From Thermoflexales bacterium (lineage in GTDB: Bacteria > Chloroflexota > Anaerolineae > Fen-1058), in NCBI GenBank assembly GCA_016931085.1, contig JAFGFO010000075.1, positions 1 through 19,327 on the forward strand: DNA of 19,327 nt, given 5' to 3'. The number at the start of each line of letters is the position of its first letter. Within the stretch, counting starts at the first letter, position 1. Under the pieces are notes generated by a model. That model was given only the letters and a program-made list of their open reading frames with translations. It had not been told where the DNA came from and ran no database searches. Made by a program: the position numbers and the translations under genes. Shown in pieces: positions 15,401 to 19,327 of the stretch.

Positions 15401-17490
15401 GGGTCTTTGACGTGAGAGAGCAAGTGGGCGGTGTAGACATGCGTCCACGTCAGCTCGGTCGAGGTCGTCAACGGCAGCGTGGTATAAGTATACGTCCAGC
15501 TCGCGCCAGGCAGCGGGCCGGTCACCGTGATCAGCTCACCGGCAGGGTTGTAGTCAAAGTGGATCTCGCGCCCCGGCAGCGGGTCGGTCACTGTGATCAG
15601 CTCACCGGCAGAGTTGTAGCCAAAGCGCAGCCAGCGCCCGCCGGGGCCGGCCACCTGTGAGAGGCGCTCCCCCTCGTAGGTGAAGCTGAAATCGCGGCCA
15701 GGCGGCAGCGTCATCGTCTCTACCCGCCCTTGCGGATCGAAGCGATAGACCGTCTGCTGGGCCGTGGTCAGCACCAGCCCGGTGGTGATCATCCCGCTCA
15801 CCTCGGCCCGCACCCCGGCGTAGGGGCGGTAGCCCTCCTCGGGCGATCCCACGAAGCGCAGGCGCGCCCCATCTCCCGTCAGCAGTGCCAGGCCCAGCAC
15901 GTCGGTCACCACGCGCAGGTCGTAGGAATGGCGCCAGCCGTAGCCCAGTGTGGACGTGACGCCGCTGCTCAGCGAGTTGTAGGCGACATTCAACTGGAGG
16001 CTGCCGCCCAGCTCGGGGATCGAGAGCAGCCCTTGGCTGTAGCGGTATGAGCCGTCCAGCGTGTTGATCGGCTTGCCCACCTGCAGTACAGCGTTGATGT
16101 ACGAGGACAGGCAGGCGCCGTTGCACACCCCGTCGGCCAGCAGGGGCGGCGGTTGGGGCGCGGCCAGGGCAGTGATGACTGCTACAGTTTGTGGGGCCTT
16201 GTACAATTTTGGAAAATCGGTTTTCCATACCTCGCCATCCCGGTCGTCGGAATACACGAATCCGTTGGCGCCACATCTGGTCACGTAAATCCGGCCCGAA
16301 TACCCATCCACCGCTACGAGATCGACTACCTCTAAAAATCCTTCCGTATACACTCGCGTCATTGCGACGCTAGCCTGCCCTTGATCGAGCACACGCCAGA
16401 TGCCGTTGCCCCCAGATGTCGCCAGCCATAATGTGTCGGGGCGTACCGGGTCACAGACTATGTCAGAGGTGGTAAAATCCGTTACGATCGCTGTCCAATT
16501 GATGCCTCCATCCCACGTCCTGGAGATTGCAGAGACTCTGTCCACGTAAAAGCGAGCCGGCGCTTCAGCCCGGCCATCTGCGGACACCCTGGTGAGACCA
16601 GTGCGCGCTCCGTTTGGCAACTGCTCGTGCTCGACGATTGACCAAGATACTCCACCGTTTGTGGAGGTCCAATACACTTTTGTACGCGCGTCCGCAGTTC
16701 CCTCTGGCGGAAAAACATACCACTGGCTGCCGCTGCCCCACACTTGCCCGGCAAAGATTGGGTGTCTGGTCGAATAGCCCGGCAAAGTAAGCGTGATCCA
16801 CGTTCGTCCCCCATCCACAGAGCCGGCAGCCATTGGAGACCTGAGATGCTCCTCACCGTCCCAGATATATCTTCCCCAACCGCAATCACCTTGCCTGGCA
16901 TAACCGGATCCCAATGAATGTGATGCCAGCCGGTCTGAGTAAACGGCATAGTCATCGTAACCCAATGTCGGCCGCCATCGGTAGTGCGGTAGACCTGCTT
17001 GCCGCCTGTAATAGCCAACAGCACATCGCCATGGTGGGGGTTCAGCTCCAAGCTCTTGATTGTGGTGGAGTTTGGCCCGGAATAGGCAAGCGGCAATCCT
17101 GTGCTGCGTTGTTCCCATCCGTGTATGGGATCGTATCGCCATACGCCAGCAGCCCCCGTACCCGCCCACAATATGCCAGGCGAGGTGTGTGTGATGAACC
17201 AGGTGCTCGTGATTGCGGCCTGGCTCTGCAGCATGCTGGCCTGGCCGGACGCGGCGTTCAGCGCCAGGCGAGACGCTTGAGCCGGCTCCGCCTGGCCAGG
17301 CAATCCCTTGAGCGCCAGCGGCAGCGGCACTGGCCGGCTCACCAGGCTCGATCCGGACCGCGCCTCTCTGGGCGGAAGGGCAAGCCGGCGCGCGCAAGTT
17401 GCCCAGCGTGTATGGTGAATCCCCGGCTTCCCTCCTACTGCCGCCGTACACGTGCGCCTGTTCCCTATTCATCAGATCATCGCCGTTCAC
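6430..17490 (-). CDS. giant Rhs/YD-repeat protein with BNR and FG-GAP repeats and a variable C-terminal domain
   Basis: An open frame of 3,686 codons from a GTG at 17490 (ATG at 17472 as alternative); neither start has a good ribosome-binding site. The first roughly 207 codons are probably not native, because BNR repeats run in another frame until base 16870. In order by residue: BNR/Asp-box repeats to about 430 (SVDGGRTW, STNGGVSW, WDGGINW); Rhs N-terminal domain about 450-570 (INTLDGSYRYSQGLLSIPEL); about 45 YD repeats 580-1690; YLPLVFK and two hydrophobic segments 1763-1808; a beta-rich region; a Ser/Pro linker; 14 FG-GAP repeats 2126-2999; an Ig-like stretch; a second YD block; the Rhs core ending DPTGL (3438-3442); and a 244-residue tip starting near C3457 (CRCGWIDWGHA). 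Such proteins form a shell around a toxin and display it. I infer a surface-exposed contact-dependent toxin; whether this copy works depends on the frameshift. Confidence 0.82.
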   Translation of the reverse strand: MNGDDLMNREQAHVYGGSRREAGDSPYTLGNLRAPACPSAQRGAVRIEPGEPASAAAAGAQGIAWPGGAGSSVSPGAERRVRPGQHAAEPGRNHEHLVHHTHLAWHIVGGYGGCWRMAIRSHTRMGTTQHRIAACLFRAKLHHNQELGAEPPPWRCAVGYYRRQAGLPHYRWRPTLGYDDYAVYSDRLASHSLGSGYARQGDCGWGRYIWDGEEHLRSPMAAGSVDGGRTWITLTLPGYSTRHPIFAGQVWGSGSQWYVFPPEGTADARTKVYWTSTNGGVSWSIVEHEQLPNGARTGLTRVSADGRAEAPARFYVDRVSAISRTWDGGINWTAIVTDFTTSDIVCDPVRPDTLWLATSGGNGIWRVLDQGQASVAMTRVYTEGFLEVVDLVAVDGYSGRIYVTRCGANGFVYSDDRDGEVWKTDFPKLYKAPQTVAVITALAAPQPPPLLADGVCNGACLSSYINAVLQVGKPINTLDGSYRYSQGLLSIPELGGSLQLNVAYNSLSSGVTSTLGYGWRHSYDLRVVTDVLGLALLTGDGARLRFVGSPEEGYRPYAGVRAEVSGMITTGLVLTTAQQTVYRFDPQGRVETMTLPPGRDFSFTYEGERLSQVAGPGGRWLRFGYNSAGELITVTDPLPGREIHFDYNPAGELITVTGPLPGASWTYTYTTLPLTTSTELTWTHVYTAHLLSHVKDPTKRIVERTEFTSAPLSAGGALGKAWRQWEGDSPTPLVTIDYGDGVDTRTITRTNGSVSVARYDARGTWVETVDQAGSTVRAYDLNFYPARTRDRLGNETTMKWDPRPSHGNLEQTVDALGHATTMAYDEYNNLTRTVDARGYATTYFYDGTLLTGTLDALGRTTFYTYTNGLLTAQRDAGGLVTQYGYDHLGQRSAVTAPGGLVSHYGYDPVGRLITTSVAPLAAPDEENVTVNAYDWADHLLCVTRSYTTAGGQNYGGEYNLVTRYGYGAAGRQVAVTDTLGHVTRNGYDGSGRLISTTLNYTTSLGYDPTQYNITTRYDYDLAGRQVTVTDTMGHVTRTDYDAFDRPVRVTRNYTGSGQYDPLYPDRNVSTATGYDANGNVVTQTGELRSGPNGPGRLTLTAYDALNRPLTVTANYVGGECYVHPDRDLCNVSVYDEVGNVTEQRDAAGHATYYEYDELGRLITTTAPLGRRTITHYNAAGQRLETIDPAGNVTRYGYDAGRLVTVTANYEDGVYDPAHPDRDVAAVTVYDEWGRRAATVQAAGVLSRTTVYTYSPTGRLIATAGPDGAASPAGAVTRYGYDTLGRTVLVTDALGHVAYNEYDALGRAVTVTANSLPGQPASAEANVTTVSRYNALGWRTGVRDARGNWTTFEHDELGRVITTTDPTGRAAVTRYDAGGRRVKSRVCSPSGACQVQARFEYDDLDRLVAQSDALFNTTRYGYDVLGNRVVMTNALGVATRYGYDALSRLITVTESYSTTRPPDHQTNLLTLYGYDVLGNRVAVTDALGHTAVYTYDGVSRLVAQSDALSNTTRYEYDGLGSRVAMTDANGKATHYYYDAAGRPLAVSYLADGVTVTYAYNPVGSRVAMTDATGVTRYAYDALYRVLTITSPLTGVVGYRYDAAGNRTHLVYPEGQIVTYTYDAAGRLESLVDWEGKLTTYGYDSAGQVLTATRANDVTTRYTYDVAGRLIVLQHASVTGSLAVYLYQLDALGNRVRAIELRDWVGRAYLPLVFKMAVGAPPQQPLGRGSLLWAYPPPVTATPEPYPPPYPPPGAFVLPPGGWPSWPDWLALLLLAALMGTIGLKSRSKARRQAWEVALVLLSIAAGLWVTEAMASGSYTGDARGSVEVSRNEAGQVSAPVPADGRADELFPPLPKRHYPPGDVVTGTASLADDEALASTGWWAEVRENIRQSEYHVTWQDRSELAGQGAAYQSPNRAHNLRTYFMAEGIQVMPRAWEDNVAPWSLAMRLAGFGYEGQIEPVGEGQLSVAANHVEYRHKSPIKNQKSQITEWYVNSERGLEQGFTLLAPPNSTLASAVTSAGEPNAARRNSQLVLNLALSTSLAPALAEDGGAIEFTTAGGVRVLRYGELRAHDAAGRVLPASLSLSPSPSPSPSLSLSLSLFRLSISVDAANAVYPITVDPLLTTPGWTAESDQAYAYMGWSVNTAGDVNGDGYSDVVVGAPYYDNGQSNEGRAFVYHGSASGLAAGPAWTGESDEQDAYYGASASTAGDVNGDGYADLAVGAYRYDGGASDRGRAYVYTGTANGLGASPAWTAVGKDGGDNFGYALGSAGDVDGDGYSDLVVGAPYYSEGQLFEGAVYVYTGSANGLGAAAAWQVESNQGMARLGQAAGSAGDVNGDGYSDVIAGAPLYDNGQSDEGRTFVYLGSASGLGATAAWTAESDQAGAYYGYAVDTAGDVNGDGYADVVVGACRYNAATPGIEEGRAYVYTGTASGLSAAAAWTAEGGAAYDGFGCAAGAAGDVNGDGYADLLVGAYNYDGGQVNEGRAYVYHGGPSGLAGVADWTAESDQASANLGYSVGAAGDVNGDGYTDVIVGAYKYSGGQWSEGRAYVYHGSPTGLSEAAWTAGSGQADAELGYSVGTAEDVNGDGYADVIVGAPYYDGGLYNEGKAHVYHGMAGGLDTTAGWTATGGQAGAYFGFSAASAGDVNGDGYADVIVGAELYDVAGPPFLENAGRAFVYHGGPAGLTAGAADWTASGDKAYADFGGAVGTAGDVNGDGYADVIVGAPTRDAEQAGSDMLGAAYAYYGSPAGLEPDPGWFVEGEGAGSVYLGISAGTAGDVNGDGYTDVIVGARGYAGQGKVYVYHGAGGGLDTTANWTALGEQVGANFGHSAGSAGDVNGDGYADVIVGANRYDVAGSPALTDAGKVYVYHGGPAGLLAGGPAWTMVGEQAEAYLGNSAGTAGDVNGDGYADVVVGAPLYSNGQVDEGRAYVYHGSASGLPVAAAWFGESDQAGAYLGLSVGTAGDVNGDGYADVIVGAPLYDDTYAQEGRGLVYYGNGGAGLALRPRQVRADGSAPIAPLGVSDSAEAVQLRLTGRMPLGREKVRLEWQVAPLGVPFTATAGVVGGVSAEWTDVLTGGVEITRAVTDLDPNTPYHWRARLIYRPGNRLGQAAGRWVHVPWNSWAEQDLRTPPLPPPPSLVADERAIDYVYDPLGRLVEANYTSTPLSAGNSGERYEYQYDEVGRRAAMTVATSVSGSLVTTYTYDDANRLQFSLSAGQLTTYTWDMNGNLLSDGDKTYTYDQANRLTKMDANPYFWYARYNGDGARVETADQLGVRGAVAIVPYTLDLAAPLPVVLVKGDPRWPGLDTPRYYMYAQGTRPLAEYNSNPDPVIGGEGEWTYYLPDGLGSVRQEVDENGQVIAARSFDPYGEVMEGNGGTPFGYTGEQYDADTQLVFLRARYLQPELGMFLSRDPWGGDPERPLTMNCYLYALAHPINHTDPTGLWPRRGEIPEGFQYSCRCGWIDWGHAGPGAAYSLIEKVLVEPPEDMPGHTVISVAMTEPGGEYRLEYVINEGRDNGPLQWSTALGVYKDLAERFEEWQAHWWFAETSFSEEDLPSNLIGFYMAFYETFGIFHNPDPSIGEVEKAFVRRVCEVVDRPMDSGENSRKVFDAYKDSWQQVTDWNSPRLNFDDGCGLCLGNRSWPAIFKTIPAAPGGRALGFFWDYEGAIDGPKARKLQKNVWLVGPKQ
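6433..7164 (-). other. C-terminal tip domain of the Rhs protein, putative toxin
   Basis: The 244 residues after DPTGL. Near the start stands YSCRCGWIDWGHAGPGAA (C3457, C3459, D3463, H3466), later AETSFSEEDLPSNLIGFY and, near the end, DDGCGLCLGNRSWPAIF. The paired Cys and the DWGH and EED motifs could form a metal or disulfide site and a catalytic centre. It reminds me loosely of DUF4056-type domains, which I cannot verify. GC is about 50% (30 of 60 bases in 6661-6720) against 73% in the FG-GAP region (44 of 60 in 9301-9360), a usual sign of an exchanged tip. Confidence 0.65.
7165..8075 (-). repeat. second YD block and Rhs-associated core
   Basis: Begins with DYVYDPLGRLVEANY and ends with DPTGL. 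It contains YTWDMNGNLLSDGDKTYTYD, YYLPDGLGSVRQEVDENG, SFDPYGEVM, GYTGEQYDADTQLVFLRARY and FLSRDPWGG, the Rhs core signature. In characterised Rhs proteins the core closes the shell and cleaves itself at DPxGL to release the tip; here that is inference. The orphan fragment 4623-5240 is homologous to its first half. Confidence 0.88.
7988..8011. repeat. short dispersed repeat inside the Rhs gene
   Basis: CCTGCACTGAGCGGAGTCGA and four more bases. It is read in frame as TSTPLSAG. A near-identical copy is at 15347-15370 (one base different) and a related one at 4894-4921. Confidence 0.75.
8496..11115 (-). repeat. 14 FG-GAP (integrin alpha-like) repeats
   Basis: Fourteen copies of about 62 residues (about 186 bases). 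Each has AGDVNGDGYxDxxVGA, a DxDxDG-type calcium loop, then GRAYVYHGxxxGL and xxxW. Only small variants occur (DVDGDG in the third, AEDVNGDG in the eighth counted from the N-terminus). Seven such blades make one integrin-type propeller, so two propellers in tandem are expected. The high DNA identity gives a periodic pattern of GTCGCCGTTCACGTC on the plus strand. Confidence 0.92.
11174..11250. repeat. low-complexity GAGA-rich tract (Ser/Pro linker)
   Basis: Alternating GAGATAGAGA, GAGGGAGATGG and similar purine units. On the coding strand it gives alternating Ser-Leu and Ser-Pro, a flexible linker just ahead of the first FG-GAP repeat. Such a tract is liable to change length by slippage. Confidence 0.75.
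11528..11563. repeat. AT-rich dispersed repeat inside the Rhs gene
   Basis: GCGATTTTTGATTTTTGATT with flanks, an AT-rich island in a GC-rich gene. On the coding strand it reads SPIKNQKSQI, a basic hydrophilic insert between NHVEYRH and TEWYVN. It resembles dispersed CAAAAATC repeats that sit between genes in related genomes. Confidence 0.6.
12040..12320 (-). other. internal membrane segment and signal-peptide-like segment
   Basis: Inside the giant protein, after the Pro-rich PYPPPYPPPG stretch, lies the hydrophobic DWLALLLLAALMGTIGL (about residues 1764-1782). Then follow the basic KSRSKARRQ and AWEVALVLLSIAAGLWV, ending TEAMASG. This second part has the n-, h- and c-regions of a Sec signal peptide with a possible cut after A-M-A (1811-1813). 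Upstream lies YLPLVFK, which often stands near the end of secreted proteins in this phylum. Confidence 0.6.
13095..13124. repeat. GGTCTGG-type dispersed repeat
   Basis: Repeated GGTCTGATGGTCTGG and GGTCTGGTGG units, inside the YD block. On the coding strand it reads TTRPPDHQTN and lengthens one YD unit without breaking the frame. Confidence 0.6.
15347..15370. repeat. short dispersed repeat, copy near the Rhs N-terminal domain
   Basis: CCTGCACTGAGCGGAGCCGA and four more bases, read in frame as TSAPLSAG. It differs from the copy at 7988-8011 at one position. Confidence 0.75.
16871..17342 (-). pseudogene. 5' part of the Rhs gene in a second frame (BNR repeats)
   Basis: From the ATG at 17342 this frame reads STWFITHTSPGILWAGTGAA and on through GVWRYDPIHGWEQRSTGLP, LELNPHHGDVLLAITGG, TTDGGRHWVTM and MPGKVIAVGED: clear BNR/Asp-box (sortilin-like) blades. 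From about base 16870 the blades continue in the frame of the giant gene (IWDGEEHLRSPMAAGSVDGG). The switch is at ATATAT (16865-16870): removing one AT unit restores GEDIWDGEE. So about 155 residues of the native protein are out of frame here. No signal peptide or ribosome-binding site precedes either frame, so the true 5' end may be missing as well. Confidence 0.8.
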
Positions 17491-17501
17491 CGGGCGAGGT
17501 G

Positions 17502-18833
17502 TTAGGCTCGATGGACTTTGAATTGCGGCAAATAGTCCTTGTGCCGGTCAAAAAGCTCGTTCGTCATCTGCAGAATTTCCGCCAGTGACAGCACCGCGGC
17601 CGTCAGCGGGTCGTGGCAGATGGCGCGGTAGATCATGGTCGGGTCGCCGGTCAGGGCAGCCGTAATGGCCATCTCCTCGACCCCGCTGGAGAGTTGGGTC
17701 AAGAGGGCACACTCTGGCGGCAGGCAGCCAACGTGGACGGGATGGAAACCGGCCTTGTCCACATAGACGGGCACCTCGACGCAGGCGCCGGCGGGCAGAT
17801 TGGGGACCAGGTGAGTGTTGGGGACATTGCCGTTGAACTTGAAGGGCTCGCCGCCCTCGAGGGCATTGATGATATAGGCGGCATATTCCATGCCACGTTC
17901 CAGGTCTCGATCTGTCAGCGGCTGGGCAAGACGCTGCTTGACGATGTCTTTCCAGGTGGCTTCGTTGTTTTGATATTCTTTCAGGATGTAGGCGTACTGC
18001 CCGGGATTCCAGCCCGTCCCACGAAGGCAGTATTTTTCGACCAGGTCGGGGCGCTTGCGGAACCACCAGTTGTATTCAGAGTTGTGCCCACTCGACTCGG
18101 TGACGTACTTACCCAAGGCAAGGTACATCTCGTTGCGGACGATTTCCTCGTTGTAAACTTCTGGCCGCTCGGTGATGGCCTTGTGAATGAGCGGGTAAGC
18201 ATCTCGACCATTCCACTTGTATTCGAGATACCAGGCCTGGTGATTGATGCCGGCGCAGGTGTAGTCAATCTCGTCGAACGGCGCGCCGATCCAGTTGGCG
18301 AGCATCATAGCCGTCCCCTGCACCGAGTGGCAAAGACCGGTCACGGGGATAAAGGTCTGGCGCTGCAACGCGGCGCATAACATCGCCATGGGATTGGTGT
18401 AATTCAACAACACCGCCTTAGGGCAACAACGCTCCATGTCGCGCACGATGTCCAGCATGGGCGGCAGGGTACGCAGGAAGCGGAAGATGCCGGCCGGCCC
18501 GCGCGTATCGCCAACGTTGATGTCCACGCCGTATTTCTTGGGGATTTCGATGTCGTGCCGCCAGACCTCGGTGCTGCCCGCCAGGATGGTGGTCAGCACC
18601 ACGTCGGCATCTTGCAGGGCCTCGGCGCGGTCGAGCGTGGCGCTCACCCTGGCGGGGCGCTTGCCCGCCGCGATCAGTTTTTCGACCGCCTGCCTGGCGA
18701 ACTCGAGGCGTTCGGCGTGGATGTCCATCAAAGAAATGGTCGCATCTTCCAGCAAAGGGAAGGTAAGGATGTCGCGCACAAGCGTGGAGGTGAAGCCGAG
18801 GCTTCCAGCCCCGATGAAGGCAATTTTAGTCAT
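17502..18833 (-). CDS. family 4 glycoside hydrolase (alpha-galactosidase/alpha-glucosidase type)
   Basis: 443 residues, normal for GH4. I chose the ATG at 18833 because AAAGGAGATT lies directly before it and the protein then begins [14 protein letters not shown], the NAD-binding Rossmann start; an in-frame ATG 33 bases upstream adds only a Lys-rich tail. D37 in LMDIH should bind the NAD ribose. NYTNP (144-148), GLCHSVQG with C168, and AGINHQAW with H198 carry the metal ligands expected for GH4 (Cys and His binding Mn2+). The family cleaves alpha-glycosides by an NAD-dependent oxidation-elimination route. MelA-type alpha-galactosidase is most similar in these motifs, but alpha-glucosidase or glucuronidase cannot be excluded. 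No sugar transporter is in view. The stop lies 11 bases before the giant Rhs GTG. Confidence 0.9.
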   Translation of the reverse strand: MTKIAFIGAGSLGFTSTLVRDILTFPLLEDATISLMDIHAERLEFARQAVEKLIAAGKRPARVSATLDRAEALQDADVVLTTILAGSTEVWRHDIEIPKKYGVDINVGDTRGPAGIFRFLRTLPPMLDIVRDMERCCPKAVLLNYTNPMAMLCAALQRQTFIPVTGLCHSVQGTAMMLANWIGAPFDEIDYTCAGINHQAWYLEYKWNGRDAYPLIHKAITERPEVYNEEIVRNEMYLALGKYVTESSGHNSEYNWWFRKRPDLVEKYCLRGTGWNPGQYAYILKEYQNNEATWKDIVKQRLAQPLTDRDLERGMEYAAYIINALEGGEPFKFNGNVPNTHLVPNLPAGACVEVPVYVDKAGFHPVHVGCLPPECALLTQLSSGVEEMAITAALTGDPTMIYRAICHDPLTAAVLSLAEILQMTNELFDRHKDYLPQFKVHRA

Positions 18834-19053
18834 GAGAATCTCCTTTTTCTTTTTCGTTGATCGCACTTTGCAACATGTGCTTTTTTTCTATTCTGGCAGC
18901 CCAGCCGCCGCCGTGAAAGATGTATTTCCAAACGCTGACTGGATGCTGCTTGTAGCACTCCCTTTTAGTTGAGAACCAGATTACCATAAACTGCCGATGT
19001 GCGCAAGGAGTGTTTCTGGCCGGGTGCGTTCAACTCCCCAAACGCTATTTGTG

Positions 19054-19062
19054 TGGTATACT
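19054..19062 (+). promoter_or_regulatory. extended -10 promoter of the MoxR gene
   Basis: TGGTATACT: an extended -10 with TATACT at 19057-19062. No clear -35 is visible, which extended -10 promoters often lack. The start codon is only 7 bases downstream. Confidence 0.55.
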
Positions 19063-19068
19063 TGATCT

Positions 19069-19327
19069 ATGGAAATACTCACCATCTTTGAGCACGCCCG
19101 GCGCGTGCGTGAGAACATCCAGCAGGTCATCGTCGGCAAAGAGGAGCAGATCAACCTGGCGCTGGTGGCCGCGTTGTGCGAGGGGCACATCCTGATGGAG
19201 GACGTGCCTGGCATTGGCAAAACCACGCTGGCCAAGGCGTTGGCCAAGAGCCTGGGCTGCAGCTTCCGGCGCATCCAGTTCACGCCCGACCTGCTGCCCA
19301 GCGACGTGACGGGCATCAAGTATTTCA
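19069..19327 (+). CDS. MoxR-family AAA+ ATPase, N-terminal part
   Basis: Runs off the window end; 86 codons are visible. The start [20 protein letters not shown] is followed by [20 protein letters not shown] and [19 protein letters not shown], the MoxR Walker A (GxxGxGKT as PGIGKTT), and [17 protein letters not shown], the usual segment before Walker B. MoxR ATPases act as chaperones that insert metal cofactors or activate partner proteins, often with a von Willebrand domain protein encoded next to them; that partner would lie outside the window. I chose the ATG at 19069 because the conserved N-terminus begins there; no ribosome-binding site precedes it. The 235 bases between it and the divergent GH4 gene hold only the -10 box and no other feature I can support. 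Confidence 0.9.
   Translation, partial: MEILTIFEHARRVRENIQQVIVGKEEQINLALVAALCEGHILMEDVPGIGKTTLAKALAKSLGCSFRRIQFTPDLLPSDVTGIKYF

Larger units (their letters stand above)
12410..15750 (-). repeat. main YD-repeat block (about 45 repeats)
   Basis: From YRFDPQGRVETM to LYQLDALGNRV. The unit is about 20 residues, YGYDxxGRLxxVTDxxGxxTR. On the plus strand it shows as a recurring TCGTAGCCGTA / CACGCCG pattern. YD repeats wind into the beta-shell of Rhs and Tc toxins. Two copies of other dispersed elements interrupt it (13095-13124) or precede it (15347-15370). Confidence 0.9.

Noticed and set aside
2868..17490. Genomic island integrated at tRNA-Lys
   Set aside because: No integrase and no second copy of the tRNA 3' end (GTTCAAGTCCTGTGCGGCTC) seen in the window; the position is suggestive only.
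18834..19068. Promoter of the GH4 gene
   Set aside because: No -35/-10 pair of acceptable quality on the minus strand; the AT-rich stretch near 18885 is not convincing.

Overview
The window looks like GC-rich bacterial chromosome, most probably from a Chloroflexota (Anaerolineae-like) organism. The basis is indirect: a PknB-type kinase of the style common there, the motif YLPLVFK typical of secreted proteins of that phylum, huge YD-repeat/FG-GAP surface proteins, and short dispersed repeats of kinds I associate with these genomes. No rRNA or other definitive marker gene is present, so the assignment is an inference.

Left part (1-2790, + strand): the 3' end of an SPFH/band-7 membrane protein gene, a GNAT acetyltransferase, a SAM-dependent methyltransferase of the Methyltransf_19 type behind a good sigma-70-like promoter, and a membrane-anchored Ser/Thr kinase. 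A tRNA-Lys(CTT) gene with a near-consensus promoter follows at 2868-2941.

Middle (2947-4620): two small toxin-antitoxin-like modules back to back. The minus-strand pair is DUF433 plus a DUF5615 PIN-like protein; the PIN-like gene is frameshifted, and its intact second half reads on in another frame to a stop beside an intrinsic terminator. The plus-strand pair is DUF4160 plus DUF2442, with its own promoter, a short upstream ORF and a terminator.

Main part (4623-17490, - strand): an Rhs locus. One 11-kb gene encodes a mosaic of BNR/Asp-box repeats, an Rhs N-terminal domain, about 45 YD repeats, an internal membrane segment plus a signal-peptide-like segment, 14 FG-GAP repeats (two sets of seven), a second YD block, an Rhs core ending in DPTGL, and a roughly 244-residue C-terminal domain of unlike base composition. 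Nineteen bases downstream lies an AT-richer PstS-like lipoprotein gene, and beyond it an orphan Rhs core fragment without tip. This has the layout of a polymorphic-toxin locus: surface-displayed stalk, exchangeable tip, gene in the immunity position, and a displaced core fragment. The 5' end of the giant gene is frameshifted at an ATATAT tract and shows no signal peptide.

Right end (17502-19327): a family 4 glycoside hydrolase (- strand), 11 bases upstream of the Rhs gene in the same direction, and divergently the start of a MoxR-type AAA+ ATPase gene whose promoter suggests a leaderless transcript.

Two frameshifts in one window mean either gene decay or sequence errors; only raw reads can decide.
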